Assembly (NCBI GenBank): GCA_002334915.1
Contig: DDCQ01000103.1
Coordinates: 1-7,890, forward strand
Direction: 5' to 3'
Origin: Porticoccaceae bacterium UBA2002
GTDB lineage: Bacteria > Pseudomonadota > Gammaproteobacteria > Pseudomonadales > Porticoccaceae
DNA: 7,890 bases
The translations under genes were made by a program, and so were the position numbers. How positions within the stretch are numbered: the stretch's first letter is position 1; every line of letters begins with the position of its first letter. Below the pieces are notes generated by a model, which saw only the letters and a program-made list of their open reading frames with translations, had not been told where the DNA came from and did not search any database. Of this stretch, positions 1 through 6,424 are shown piece by piece.

Positions 1-845
1 ATAGCCTCTCCCTTATCGCCTGGTCCAGTGACCATCATCTCGTCATAGACAAAGTCTGTGCCATAACGATGGCCCATCAGTTGGTTCGAGCGATGAATAT
101 TTTTGGTATTGATGCTGGCCATCACAAAGGGCGCAATCCAGCTCTGCAACACCTCATCAAACACAGGTTTATCGCCCCTGGGCTGCTCAGCCCCAGAAAA
201 ACCAGGGGTTAGAGAGAATGGGTTGCGCAGTACATTAATAAGCTCAGGATCCTTGGCTGCCGCCGCCATAGTGGTGCGGAAACTGGCCAGAGTACCGCCA
301 GAAAAAGTACCTTTCATAGCCCGTACACGCCCTCTAACACGAGGCACTGTGCTACCTAATTTCTGCTCTGCAGTCTGCTGCAAAAACAGTACGCCAAGAT
401 CGAAGGGAATCGAATCAAAGCCACAGGAAAATACAATACGGGCACCACTGGCCTCGGCCGCTGCGCTGTGAGCACCAATCATTTTATGCATCCAGCCCGG
501 CTCGCCACAGAGGTCCACATAGTCGGTACCAGCCGCGGCACAGGCGGCGACCAGCTCATTGCCATACAGCTGATAGGGCCCAACCGTGGTGCAGACCACC
601 GCGGTGCGCTCAACCATGGCATTAATCGAATCCAGGTCAGAGGAGTCGGCAACCACCAGTGGCACATCGGCAGAGATACCCATTTCATCGCGAACCTGCT
701 CCAACTTGCTCAGACTGCGACCCGCCATGGCCCAGACTACCTCTCCATTGACGCCATACTGATTATTCAGGTATTCGGCGACCAAACGGCCAGTAAAACC
801 TGTGGCGCCATAGACAACAATGCCCAGCTCTCGATTACTTTTCAT
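1..845 (-). CDS. Saccharopine dehydrogenase-like oxidoreductase (trans-acting enoyl reductase type), 3' end outside window
   Basis: The minus strand is open from an ATG at 845 to the window edge, giving 281 codons with no stop. The protein starts MKSNRELGIVVYGATGFTGR. The GATGFTG motif at residues 13-19 is the glycine-rich NAD(P)-binding loop of a Rossmann fold, and AGR at 41-43 closes the second strand. Further family hallmarks are VGPY at 88-91, DYVDLCGE at 108-115 and CGFDSIPFDLG at 141-151. These place it with the SCCPDH / mycobacterial trans-acting enoyl reductase group, whose members are usually about 390-420 residues, so roughly the last quarter to third is missing. Members reduce enoyl or keto groups on lipid-like substrates; the substrate here is unknown. 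A purine-rich AAAGAGAA lies 5-12 nt upstream of the start and serves as ribosome site. The gene sits 100 bp downstream of the GNAT gene on the same strand and could be co-transcribed with it. Confidence 0.9.
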   Translation of the reverse strand, partial: MKSNRELGIVVYGATGFTGRLVAEYLNNQYGVNGEVVWAMAGRSLSKLEQVRDEMGISADVPLVVADSSDLDSINAMVERTAVVCTTVGPYQLYGNELVAACAAAGTDYVDLCGEPGWMHKMIGAHSAAAEASGARIVFSCGFDSIPFDLGVLFLQQTAEQKLGSTVPRVRGRVRAMKGTFSGGTLASFRTTMAAAAKDPELINVLRNPFSLTPGFSGAEQPRGDKPVFDEVLQSWIAPFVMASINTKNIHRSNQLMGHRYGTDFVYDEMMVTGPGDKGEA

Positions 846-889
846 AGGAATTCTCTTTATTTTGGAATATCGGGAATGGTAGCACTCAT

Positions 890-909
890 AGCTAGTTATT
901 TTACCAGCT
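890..909 (-). promoter_or_regulatory. Dyad-symmetric sequence in the GNAT-oxidoreductase gap
   Basis: On the minus strand the sequence reads AGCTGGT, a six-base AT spacer, then ACTAGCT. The arms match over 7 bp with one G-U pair in RNA. It could be a repressor operator for the oxidoreductase gene, which starts 45 bp further on, or a small mRNA hairpin in the intergenic spacer. There is no U-run, so it is not an intrinsic terminator. A TAAAAT resembling a -10 box lies between the arms, but I see no matching -35 hexamer. Confidence 0.3.
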
Positions 910-945
910 TTAATCGACCGGGGGTTCACGAAAAATAACTCTGGA

Positions 946-1455
946 TTAGGCCCTGGCTTGGTACCAGAACTGATAGGGATAATCCGTTGCACCAGTTGCA
1001 GATAATGGCTGCAAACCACAGTGTTCAAAGAAACCTATGGAGGGCCTCTCAGCTTTAATCACCAGGCCTTCGGCACCCAGAGTCATAGCCTCGGAGAGCA
1101 CAGCTGCCATTAAATCTCGCCCATAGCCCCTGCCTTGGCAGTCTGGAGAGATATACAGGCCATGCAGCAATCGACCTGTGCCCAGCTCTGTGACCAGGGG
1201 CGCCTCTGGATTCCAGGCGGCTACTCCCTGTACCTCACCGCCCTTTACCTCACCGCCCTTTACCTCACCGCCCTTTATCTCACCGCCCTGTCTGTAGACC
1301 ACAAATCGATAATGTTTAAAGTCCTCGCTGTCATAGCTAAGCACGGGCACCGAAAGGCGTTTAATACGTTCGGGCATGGGCCAGGACATTACTGCCGCGG
1401 CAACCACATTATTAATGCAGTCCAGATCAGTTTTTTTACCAGTCGCTATACTCAT
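946..1455 (-). CDS. GNAT-family N-acetyltransferase with an internal pentapeptide repeat
   Basis: This 169-residue protein has the layout of a stand-alone GNAT domain, which transfers acetyl from acetyl-CoA to an amine. The acetyl-CoA pyrophosphate loop is QGRGYG at residues 107-112, directly after the strand LHGLYISPD (97-105). Helix and strand follow (GRDLMAAVLSEAM, then GLVIKAE at 130-136), and FFEHCGL at 142-148 is the usual 'Y/F-E..GF' element. The N-terminal part (DCINNVVAAAVMSWPMPERIKRL) matches single-domain GNATs, which supports the start at 1455. A GGAG stands only 2 nt from that ATG, closer than ideal. Residues 56-75 are four copies of a five-residue unit (QGGEI, then three KGGEV), lying in the turn between two strands of the sheet. 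The substrate cannot be inferred. The start lies 96 bp from the divergent amidohydrolase start, so the two may share a control region. Confidence 0.88.
   Translation of the reverse strand: MSIATGKKTDLDCINNVVAAAVMSWPMPERIKRLSVPVLSYDSEDFKHYRFVVYRQGGEIKGGEVKGGEVKGGEVQGVAAWNPEAPLVTELGTGRLLHGLYISPDCQGRGYGRDLMAAVLSEAMTLGAEGLVIKAERPSIGFFEHCGLQPLSATGATDYPYQFWYQARA
1231..1290 (-). repeat. Four-copy 15-bp in-frame tandem repeat inside the GNAT gene
   Basis: There are four adjacent 15-bp units. On the plus strand the first three (1231-1245, 1246-1260, 1261-1275) are identical, reading tacctcaccgccctt, and the fourth (1276-1290) differs at two positions. Because 15 is a multiple of three, copy-number change keeps the reading frame and adds or removes one KGGEV unit. 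The fourth unit and the bases flanking the first unit suggest that an ancestral QGGEIQG turn was expanded by slippage. Confidence 0.97.
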
Positions 1456-1551
1456 TTCTCCATTGTATCAATTACAGGCTCAACAACAGTAGCCACTGAA
1501 GCAAGAGTCTTGTAGGGTTCAGGGTATAAAAATAACAAGGGCATCATTTCC

Positions 1552-3285
1552 ATGACTGTTTCCTATTTGAAAGCTCTGTCAGCTGGTCTGTTAGCCATGG
1601 GTTTGATTGGTTGCAATGAACCGGCAGCAACCCCTCACAGCAACACAGAGGCCAGCATTGTCTATATCAATGGTCAGATAATTTCTGTCAACGATAACAT
1701 GGGTACTGTAGAGGCCATAGCTGTTAAAGATGGCCGTATTATTGCGCTGGGCTCCAATTCGGATATGCCGAAATATCAGGGGGAAAATACCCAGCTGATC
1801 AATCTGCAAGGCAAAACCATGCTGCCCGGTTTTGTCGACGCCCACAGCCATCTATCTGGCGTTGCCATTCAGGTTGTCTCTGCCAACCTGCTGCCCGCTC
1901 CAGATGGGCCTGTCAATAATATTGCCCAGCTGCAGCAGACTCTGCGCGACTATATGGGCCAGTCTCCCCTGGTGGCAGAACACAATGTGGTGATTGGCTT
2001 TAATTACGATGACTCGCAGCTTGTCGAGAAGCGGCATCCCACCAGACATGAGCTGGATGCCGTATCGACAGAATTACCTATTGTGGCTCTTCACCAGTCC
2101 GGCCACCTGGGTGTTTATAACAGCAGAGCCCTAGAGATGTTTGGTATTAATGCCGAGTCGGTCAACCCGCCCGGCGGTATTATCGAGCGGGAAGCCGATG
2201 GCAAAACGCCCAATGGCGTGCTGCAGGAAAATGCTCATTTCGCCGTGGTTTACAATATGGTGCCAAAATTTAGCCCGGCACAATATATGCAGGCGCTTAA
2301 GGCCGGAGAAATGATTTATGCCTCCAATGGCTTTACCACCATTCAGGACGGCAAAACCGACCCTGTGTCCTTAAAAACCTTTGCTGCGGTCTCTGCCGCT
2401 GGCGCCCTGAATCTGGATCTGGTGTCCTATCCGGACCTGGTTAAGGTGAAGGAGGATTCTCCGGTTTACAGCCCCCTGCTCTCTCGAGAGTACAGCAAAC
2501 ACTTTCGTATCGGCGGAGTAAAACTCACCTTTGATGGTTCACCCCAGGGCAAAACCGCCTGGTTTACCCATCCCTATCATCAGCCACCCCTAAATCAGGA
2601 TACTGACTATGCGGGCTATGGTGCATTTACTGACGACGAAGCACTGCACTGGTTTGAACTGGCCTACCAGAATAACTGGCAGCTGATGGTGCACGGCAAT
2701 GGTGATGCTGCCATTGATCAGTTTATTAAAACTGCCACCATTGCCCAGCAAAATAATCCTGCAACAGACCGACGGACGGTGCTGATTCATGGCCAATATT
2801 TGCGCGAAGATCAGATAGCCAGCCTCGAGGCGCTGGAGATATTTCCGGCCCTGTACCCTATGCATACTTTTTACTGGGGCGACTGGCATCGACAGTCCGT
2901 AGCCGGGCCCGAGCGTGCGGAGAATATTTCCCCCACAGGCTGGCTGCTTGCTCGAGATATAAAATTCTCCATTCACTCTGACGCCCCTGTGACCTTCCCC
3001 AACTCCATGCGCGTGCTGCACAGCGCGGTTAATCGTACTACCAGATCAGGTTATGTGATTGGCCCGGAGCATAGACTGAGCCCCATGGAGGCTATAAAGG
3101 CTATGACCATCTGGCCGGCCTATCAGCATTTTGAAGAGGACAGCAAAGGAACCCTTGAGGTTGGCAAGCTGGCTGACTTTGTGATTCTAGATAAAAATCC
3201 TTTGACGGTGGACAGCTCAGAGATAAAAAATATTCGCGTTCTGGAGACTATAAAGCAGGGGCGCAAAGTCTATTCTGCTCCCTAA
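1552..3285 (+). CDS. Lipoprotein amidohydrolase, Amidohydro_3 / YtcJ-like
   Basis: This is a 577-residue metal-dependent hydrolase of the amidohydrolase superfamily. The N-terminus has a hydrophobic signal ending in a lipobox, LIGC at residues 18-21, so the mature protein should be a lipid-anchored envelope protein. Residues 36-92 form the small beta-sandwich portion (IVYINGQIISV; AIAVKDGRIIALG; GKTMLPGF). The first metal motif is DAHSH at 96-100. The later histidines are probably H381 (VHGNGD) and H413 (LIHGQ), and the catalytic aspartate is D477 in HSDAPV. The C-terminus returns to the sandwich with GTLEVGKLADFVILDKNP (533-550). Relatives hydrolyse N-substituted formamides or other amides and cyclic C-N bonds, but this fold is too versatile to name a substrate. 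A weak AAGGG lies about 10 nt before the ATG, and a TATAAA at 1525-1530 could be a -10 box without a convincing -35. No terminator is visible after the stop. Confidence 0.93.
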   Translation: MTVSYLKALSAGLLAMGLIGCNEPAATPHSNTEASIVYINGQIISVNDNMGTVEAIAVKDGRIIALGSNSDMPKYQGENTQLINLQGKTMLPGFVDAHSHLSGVAIQVVSANLLPAPDGPVNNIAQLQQTLRDYMGQSPLVAEHNVVIGFNYDDSQLVEKRHPTRHELDAVSTELPIVALHQSGHLGVYNSRALEMFGINAESVNPPGGIIEREADGKTPNGVLQENAHFAVVYNMVPKFSPAQYMQALKAGEMIYASNGFTTIQDGKTDPVSLKTFAAVSAAGALNLDLVSYPDLVKVKEDSPVYSPLLSREYSKHFRIGGVKLTFDGSPQGKTAWFTHPYHQPPLNQDTDYAGYGAFTDDEALHWFELAYQNNWQLMVHGNGDAAIDQFIKTATIAQQNNPATDRRTVLIHGQYLREDQIASLEALEIFPALYPMHTFYWGDWHRQSVAGPERAENISPTGWLLARDIKFSIHSDAPVTFPNSMRVLHSAVNRTTRSGYVIGPEHRLSPMEAIKAMTIWPAYQHFEEDSKGTLEVGKLADFVILDKNPLTVDSSEIKNIRVLETIKQGRKVYSAP

Positions 3286-3314
3286 CCCTGCGCATAATTA
3301 TACTAGTTGCCCAT

Positions 3315-3344
3315 TTAGGCCAAGTTAGGCACAGCTAAGCACAG
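3315..3344 (+). repeat. Three 10-bp direct repeats upstream of the exported-protein gene
   Basis: Three adjacent 10-bp units read TTAGGCCAAG, TTAGGCACAG and CTAAGCACAG. The 10-bp spacing places each copy on the same face of the helix. A perfect 10-bp palindrome, GAATTAATTC, follows at 3354-3363, and the predicted promoter starts at 3381. Binding by a regulator is a guess from position and spacing. Confidence 0.5.
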
Positions 3345-3380
3345 GAAGAGTTAGAATTAATTCAAAAGTGAATAAATCTA

Positions 3381-3410
3381 TTTACAGATATATGAGTGCT
3401 GTGTACTAAT
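3381..3410 (+). promoter_or_regulatory. Candidate sigma-70 promoter for the exported-protein gene
   Basis: TTTACA at 3381-3386 differs from the -35 consensus at one position. After a 17-bp spacer comes TACTAA(T) at 3404-3410, preceded by TG, which gives some extended -10 character. Transcription from here would leave a 5' leader of roughly 100 nt before the start at 3515. The match is good, but the region is AT-rich, so a chance match is possible. Confidence 0.45.
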
Positions 3411-3514
3411 ACTGCAGAGTTAGCCATTTGAATAAAAACACTGGAATACCAGTAAAAAATTAACTCTTATTAGCCATCAAGTATCTAAAAACCAGCAAAC
3501 TTCAGGAGTATAAA

Positions 3515-4240
3515 ATGAAAAACACAATAACAATGTTATGTATGTTAATACCCTTTTGTGCAGCTTGCTCATATGCTGACAACCATGCAGCGAGCGAAGA
3601 GGGAAATGGTGCATTTTCAACACTGGTTGTCACAGCTAAAGATGTGGATAAATATATAGCATCGGTAAGTGCAAATCCGGCTCTGTTTGAAGCCATTGGC
3701 GCTCAAGCTGCTGGCTACTGTGAAACCGTATCCGGGCATGACGATTCTGGCCAGCTGATGCTATGGAATGCCTTCCCCAGCGTAACAGCTGCTCTGATGG
3801 GAGCTGAAAAATACAACCCGACCAAAGCCCCAAGGGCCATGGCTAGCCAGAGAGACTTTAAATATAGCGCCACCTGGGCTCCATTAAAGCCATTTCCTCG
3901 TCTGGATCCAGGCTATGAGCGCGCCATGCGAATTAAGGTTTCTCAGGCCAATCTGCCCGCTTTTATCGCCATTACAGCAAAACTTGAAAAAGAGGTTCAA
4001 AGTGCCGGTCATGATACGTTTATGAATGGGCTATTTGTGGCCATAGGCGGAGGCAAGCAGGAGGCCAACAGTCTGTACCTTAAATCGATCACAGCTGACG
4101 CTGAAACCCATGGTGCTGTTATAGATGACTATTTAGCGGGAGCTGCCTGGGGTAACACTTATCGAGAGGCTACCGCCTTGATTGATGAAGTCGTCAATGA
4201 TCAGTTCGAGGTTTGTACGCAGTACTATACTGCGGAGTAA
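3515..4240 (+). CDS. Exported protein of unknown function, possibly two ferredoxin-like (alpha/beta-barrel) repeats
   Basis: I do not recognise this 241-residue protein with certainty. The start is well supported by AGGAG six bases upstream. Residues 1-21 form a signal peptide (MKNTITMLCMLIPFCAACSYA). SYA followed by D22 fits signal peptidase I. Cys18 could be a lipid site, but the residue at -3 is cysteine, a poor lipobox. The mature chain seems to contain two similar halves of strand, helix, strand, with helix-forming stretches (DKYIASVSANPALFEAIG; LPAFIAITAKLEKEVQSAG). Each is followed by an extended segment (GQLMLWNAFPSV; NSLYLKSITADAE) and another helix. This resembles a tandem dimeric alpha/beta-barrel (antibiotic-monooxygenase-like) fold, by pattern only. 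Two cysteines remain in the mature chain if cleavage is at A21 (C69, C234), and these could form a disulphide. It follows the lipoprotein amidohydrolase by 229 bp and has its own candidate promoter and terminator, so it is probably a separate transcript. Confidence 0.85.
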   Translation: MKNTITMLCMLIPFCAACSYADNHAASEEGNGAFSTLVVTAKDVDKYIASVSANPALFEAIGAQAAGYCETVSGHDDSGQLMLWNAFPSVTAALMGAEKYNPTKAPRAMASQRDFKYSATWAPLKPFPRLDPGYERAMRIKVSQANLPAFIAITAKLEKEVQSAGHDTFMNGLFVAIGGGKQEANSLYLKSITADAETHGAVIDDYLAGAAWGNTYREATALIDEVVNDQFEVCTQYYTAE

Positions 4241-4271
4241 AATTTTAGACTCTTCAGCAGCTGCAACACAG

Positions 4272-4297
4272 GCCCGGCGCTCTGAGTGCCGGGCTTT
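4272..4297 (+). terminator. Intrinsic terminator after the exported-protein gene
   Basis: GCCCGGC at 4272-4278 pairs perfectly with GCCGGGC at 4288-4294. The stem continues inward by three more pairs, one of them G-U, to a three-base loop, giving about 10 bp. The U-run is short (TTT, then GCT), so termination may be incomplete. The hairpin starts 31 nt after the stop at 4240 and separates this gene from the sterol desaturase gene. Confidence 0.65.
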
Positions 4298-4359
4298 GCT
4301 ATTAGCCGTAAAGTCGCTGTAATTGCTGAGTACTGTGGAGATAACCTATCGAATCGTTA

Positions 4360-5199
4360 TTGGAATCAATATCTGCAGCTGATATCTACGCTGTTGGAAT
4401 ACCAGTGATTATTGCCCTTATTTTTTTTGAGGCACTTTTTTCCGCGCGCAAAAATCTGCAACTTTACAATAGGGCCGACACCAACGGCACAGTAGGTATG
4501 CTAGCAGGGAATATACTTATGGGCCTGGCTATTCAGGGACTGGTTCTGGGATTCTATTTCTATCTTTACCAGTTCAGACTGTTTAGCATTAATGAAGCCC
4601 TGCCGCTGTGGGCAGTGTGGCTGGCTACCGCAGTGGCAATCGACTTTATCTTTTACTGGTATCATCGCAGCTCTCATAGAATTCGCTTTCTGTGGGCGGT
4701 GCATATGAATCATCATTCGAGCACAGAGATGAATTTCTCTGTCGCATTTCGTCAAGCCTGGTTTGGTCCTGTTACAAAAACGCCTTTCTTTATGCTGATG
4801 CCTCTCGCCGGGTTTGATCCCAGCATCACGGCAGTCTGCGCGGTGGCCTTGCGACTTTATGGGGTGTTTGGCCACACCCAGTGGATCGATAAACTGGGTT
4901 GGTTAGATGCTGTTTTCAGTACCCCGACAAATCACCGGGTTCACCATGGCAGCAACCCGGAATATATCGACAAAAACTATGGCAATTTTTTAATCATATG
5001 GGACCGGTTATTTGGCACCTTTGCCACAGAGAAAGGCCCTGTCACCTTTGGCTTAGTCAATAATCTTGGCACCAATAACCCCATTAAGATTACCTTCCAT
5101 CTATGGGGGGCCATGGCCCGAGATTTAAGGCAGGCCCGATCAGTCAAAGAAGCCATTGGCTATATTGCTGGACCGCCGGACTGGAAAGCCAAACGCTAA
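4360..5199 (+). CDS. Sterol desaturase / fatty acid hydroxylase family membrane protein
   Basis: This 279-residue integral membrane di-iron oxygenase carries the full set of histidine boxes: HRSSH at residues 102-106, HMNHH at 115-119 and HRVHH at 192-196, plus H172 in GHT. The segment after the third box, with GSNPEYIDKNYGNFLIIWDRLFGTF, is strongly typical of the bacterial branch. Hydrophobic segments lie at about 13-27, 47-70, 82-100 and 141-165, and the histidines face the cytoplasm in known members. Family members hydroxylate or desaturate sterols, carotenoids, fatty acids or alkylglycerols using O2; the substrate here is unknown. The start chosen is TTG at 4360, because a stop at 4342 allows nothing upstream and the resulting N-terminus fits the family. 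No close Shine-Dalgarno is present: GGAG lies 19 nt away. A GTG at 4405, with GGAA before it, is an alternative that would remove 15 residues. Confidence 0.92.
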   Translation: MESISAADIYAVGIPVIIALIFFEALFSARKNLQLYNRADTNGTVGMLAGNILMGLAIQGLVLGFYFYLYQFRLFSINEALPLWAVWLATAVAIDFIFYWYHRSSHRIRFLWAVHMNHHSSTEMNFSVAFRQAWFGPVTKTPFFMLMPLAGFDPSITAVCAVALRLYGVFGHTQWIDKLGWLDAVFSTPTNHRVHHGSNPEYIDKNYGNFLIIWDRLFGTFATEKGPVTFGLVNNLGTNNPIKITFHLWGAMARDLRQARSVKEAIGYIAGPPDWKAKR

Positions 5200-5205
5200 A
5201 ATAAA

Positions 5206-6177
5206 CTAGCGGGCAAGTGTAAATTCGCGCATAACATCAGCAACCGAATCCACTGACTGTATATTGCCTAGCCCCTTGCCCGCCTGCCAGAACTTAACGT
5301 CGTCATTAAATGCTGTTTTGCTGTAGTTACGGATACCTTTGCTCATCAACCACATCCTTGCGTACTTTTTTAGATTTGGTTTTCGCAGCATATAGTTGAT
5401 CACTGGGCCAGTTCGCAAACCGCCTTTCATAATATCCTCAGTCTTGATTACCGAAGAATTATTGCCAGCTATTTTATTGGTCCAGACAATATCTTCCTCA
5501 GATGAATCAACAATAGCTTGTTTGTAGGAATCGGTAACCATGCACTCATTGGTCGCCAGGAAACGAGTACCCAGCTGAACACCGGCATAACCCAGCTCCA
5601 GAGCCTGCTTAAAATCCTCTGCATTGCCAATACCACCAGCACAGATCAAAGGTATATCAATATCATGCAGCTCTTCCATAAACTGTTCTGCCGCTTGAAT
5701 GCCCGTCTGGCCGCCGCCCCGCCAGTTGATGCAATTAAGTCCATCTACACCAGAGTCACGCATGGCCAGAGCCACTTTCTTATTGGGTACATCGTGATAG
5801 ACCTTGATACCATGCTCCTTAGCGGTTTTAACCACCGTATCTGGCTTTCCCAGAGAAGTGAGAAAGAACTTAACGCCTTCCTCTATTGATATCTGCATCC
5901 AGTCTTGCATCTGCTCATGATACTTTTTGTTAGCTCCACCGAAGATTGTAAAGTTCACGCCAAAGGGCTGGTCGGTCAACTGCTTTATCAGCTGCAAGCC
6001 CTCGCGGAAATCGTGGCCATACAATGAAGTTAAGGCGACAGGCTGAACCACGCCAAGGCCACCGGCCTCCGATACTGCAGCAACTAGCTCGGGGTTGGAG
6101 CCTGGATACATAGGTCCGCAGACAACCGGGTTTTTGGCGCCAGTATCGGCTAAAAATTGTTTTACGAATGGGCTCAT
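5206..6177 (-). CDS. NAD(P)H-dependent flavin oxidoreductase, nitronate monooxygenase-like
   Basis: This 323-residue TIM-barrel flavoprotein belongs to the 2-nitropropane dioxygenase / nitronate monooxygenase family. The N-terminal segment VVCGPMYPGSNPELVAAVSEAGGLGVV (18-44) matches the first family motif. AGGIGNAEDF at 180-189 and GVQLGTRFLAT at 199-209 form the FMN phosphate-binding region. The motif that in classical members is EAGGH, with the catalytic histidine, reads WRGGGQTG at 152-159, so glutamine (Q157) takes that place. Classical nitronate oxidation is therefore doubtful; an NADH-dependent reductase or enoyl-reductase-like role is possible. The long tail after residue 260 (YMLRKPNLKKYARMW) is not in the shortest members. 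AAGGAA, 7 nt before the ATG at 6177, is a good ribosome site. The gene converges on the desaturase gene with only 6 bp between stops, leaving no room for a standard terminator between them. Confidence 0.92.
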   Translation of the reverse strand: MSPFVKQFLADTGAKNPVVCGPMYPGSNPELVAAVSEAGGLGVVQPVALTSLYGHDFREGLQLIKQLTDQPFGVNFTIFGGANKKYHEQMQDWMQISIEEGVKFFLTSLGKPDTVVKTAKEHGIKVYHDVPNKKVALAMRDSGVDGLNCINWRGGGQTGIQAAEQFMEELHDIDIPLICAGGIGNAEDFKQALELGYAGVQLGTRFLATNECMVTDSYKQAIVDSSEEDIVWTNKIAGNNSSVIKTEDIMKGGLRTGPVINYMLRKPNLKKYARMWLMSKGIRNYSKTAFNDDVKFWQAGKGLGNIQSVDSVADVMREFTLAR

Positions 6178-6250
6178 GATTTGTTCCTTATAGTTTTAAT
6201 CTCGCGATAGCCGTGCCGGTGGATGACCAATAATCGCTAATTTATGACAC

Positions 6251-6279
6251 ATAGTATGCCATTTATTTTCTGTTTTCAA
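6251..6279 (-). promoter_or_regulatory. Sigma-70 type promoter for the nitronate monooxygenase-like gene
   Basis: Read on the minus strand, TTGAAA (6279-6274) is one base from the -35 consensus. It is followed after exactly 17 bp by TACTAT (6256-6251), which matches four of six -10 bases. A start of transcription near 6244 would give a leader of about 67 nt ahead of the ATG at 6177. Confidence 0.55.
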
Positions 6280-6283
6280 TTAT

Positions 6284-6320
6284 AGGGGTTACTCAATAGT
6301 AAACAGGTACGCAGACCCCT
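6284..6320 (+). other. Nested inverted repeats upstream of the permease gene
   Basis: AGGGGT at 6284-6289 pairs with ACCCCT at 6315-6320. Directly inside the left arm, TACT-CAAT-AGTA (6290-6301) forms a second small hairpin. The element lies about 105 bp before the permease start and beside the divergent promoter, so it could be an operator or part of a leader RNA. It matches no riboswitch I know. Confidence 0.3.
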
Positions 6321-6424
6321 CAGCCGCGAATTATGGAATAAGAAAAGCTGATGATTGACTTTAATCAACCGCATTCCCCTCCATATGCAGATGTCCAGCA
6401 ATCAAAATATTGTATGCTGACCCT

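Noticed and set aside
103..938. Two plus-strand open frames opposite the oxidoreductase gene
   Set aside because: They are antisense shadows; the minus frame carries clear Rossmann and family motifs throughout.
1135..1515. Plus-strand open frame with a repetitive LYLTA peptide
   Set aside because: It is the reverse reading of the 15-bp repeat in the GNAT gene and has no other protein-like feature.
1502..1530. Full sigma-70 promoter for the amidohydrolase gene
   Set aside because: TATAAA at 1525-1530 is a fair -10, but the hexamer at the proper distance bears no resemblance to a -35 box.
2590..3021. Minus-strand open frame inside the amidohydrolase gene
   Set aside because: The plus frame holds the conserved metal-site residues here; the minus frame resembles no family.
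3440..3452. ACTGG-AATA-CCAGT type hairpin followed by A-run as a terminator
   Set aside because: The stem is only about 5 bp, and the run of A would make a U-run only on the minus strand, where no gene ends.
5194..5211. Small inverted repeat CGCTA/TAGCG between the convergent stops as a shared terminator
   Set aside because: A 5-bp stem with an eight-base loop and no U-run on either strand is too weak.
6355..6387. Permease promoter with TTGACT as -35
   Set aside because: No acceptable -10 box lies within 16-19 bp.
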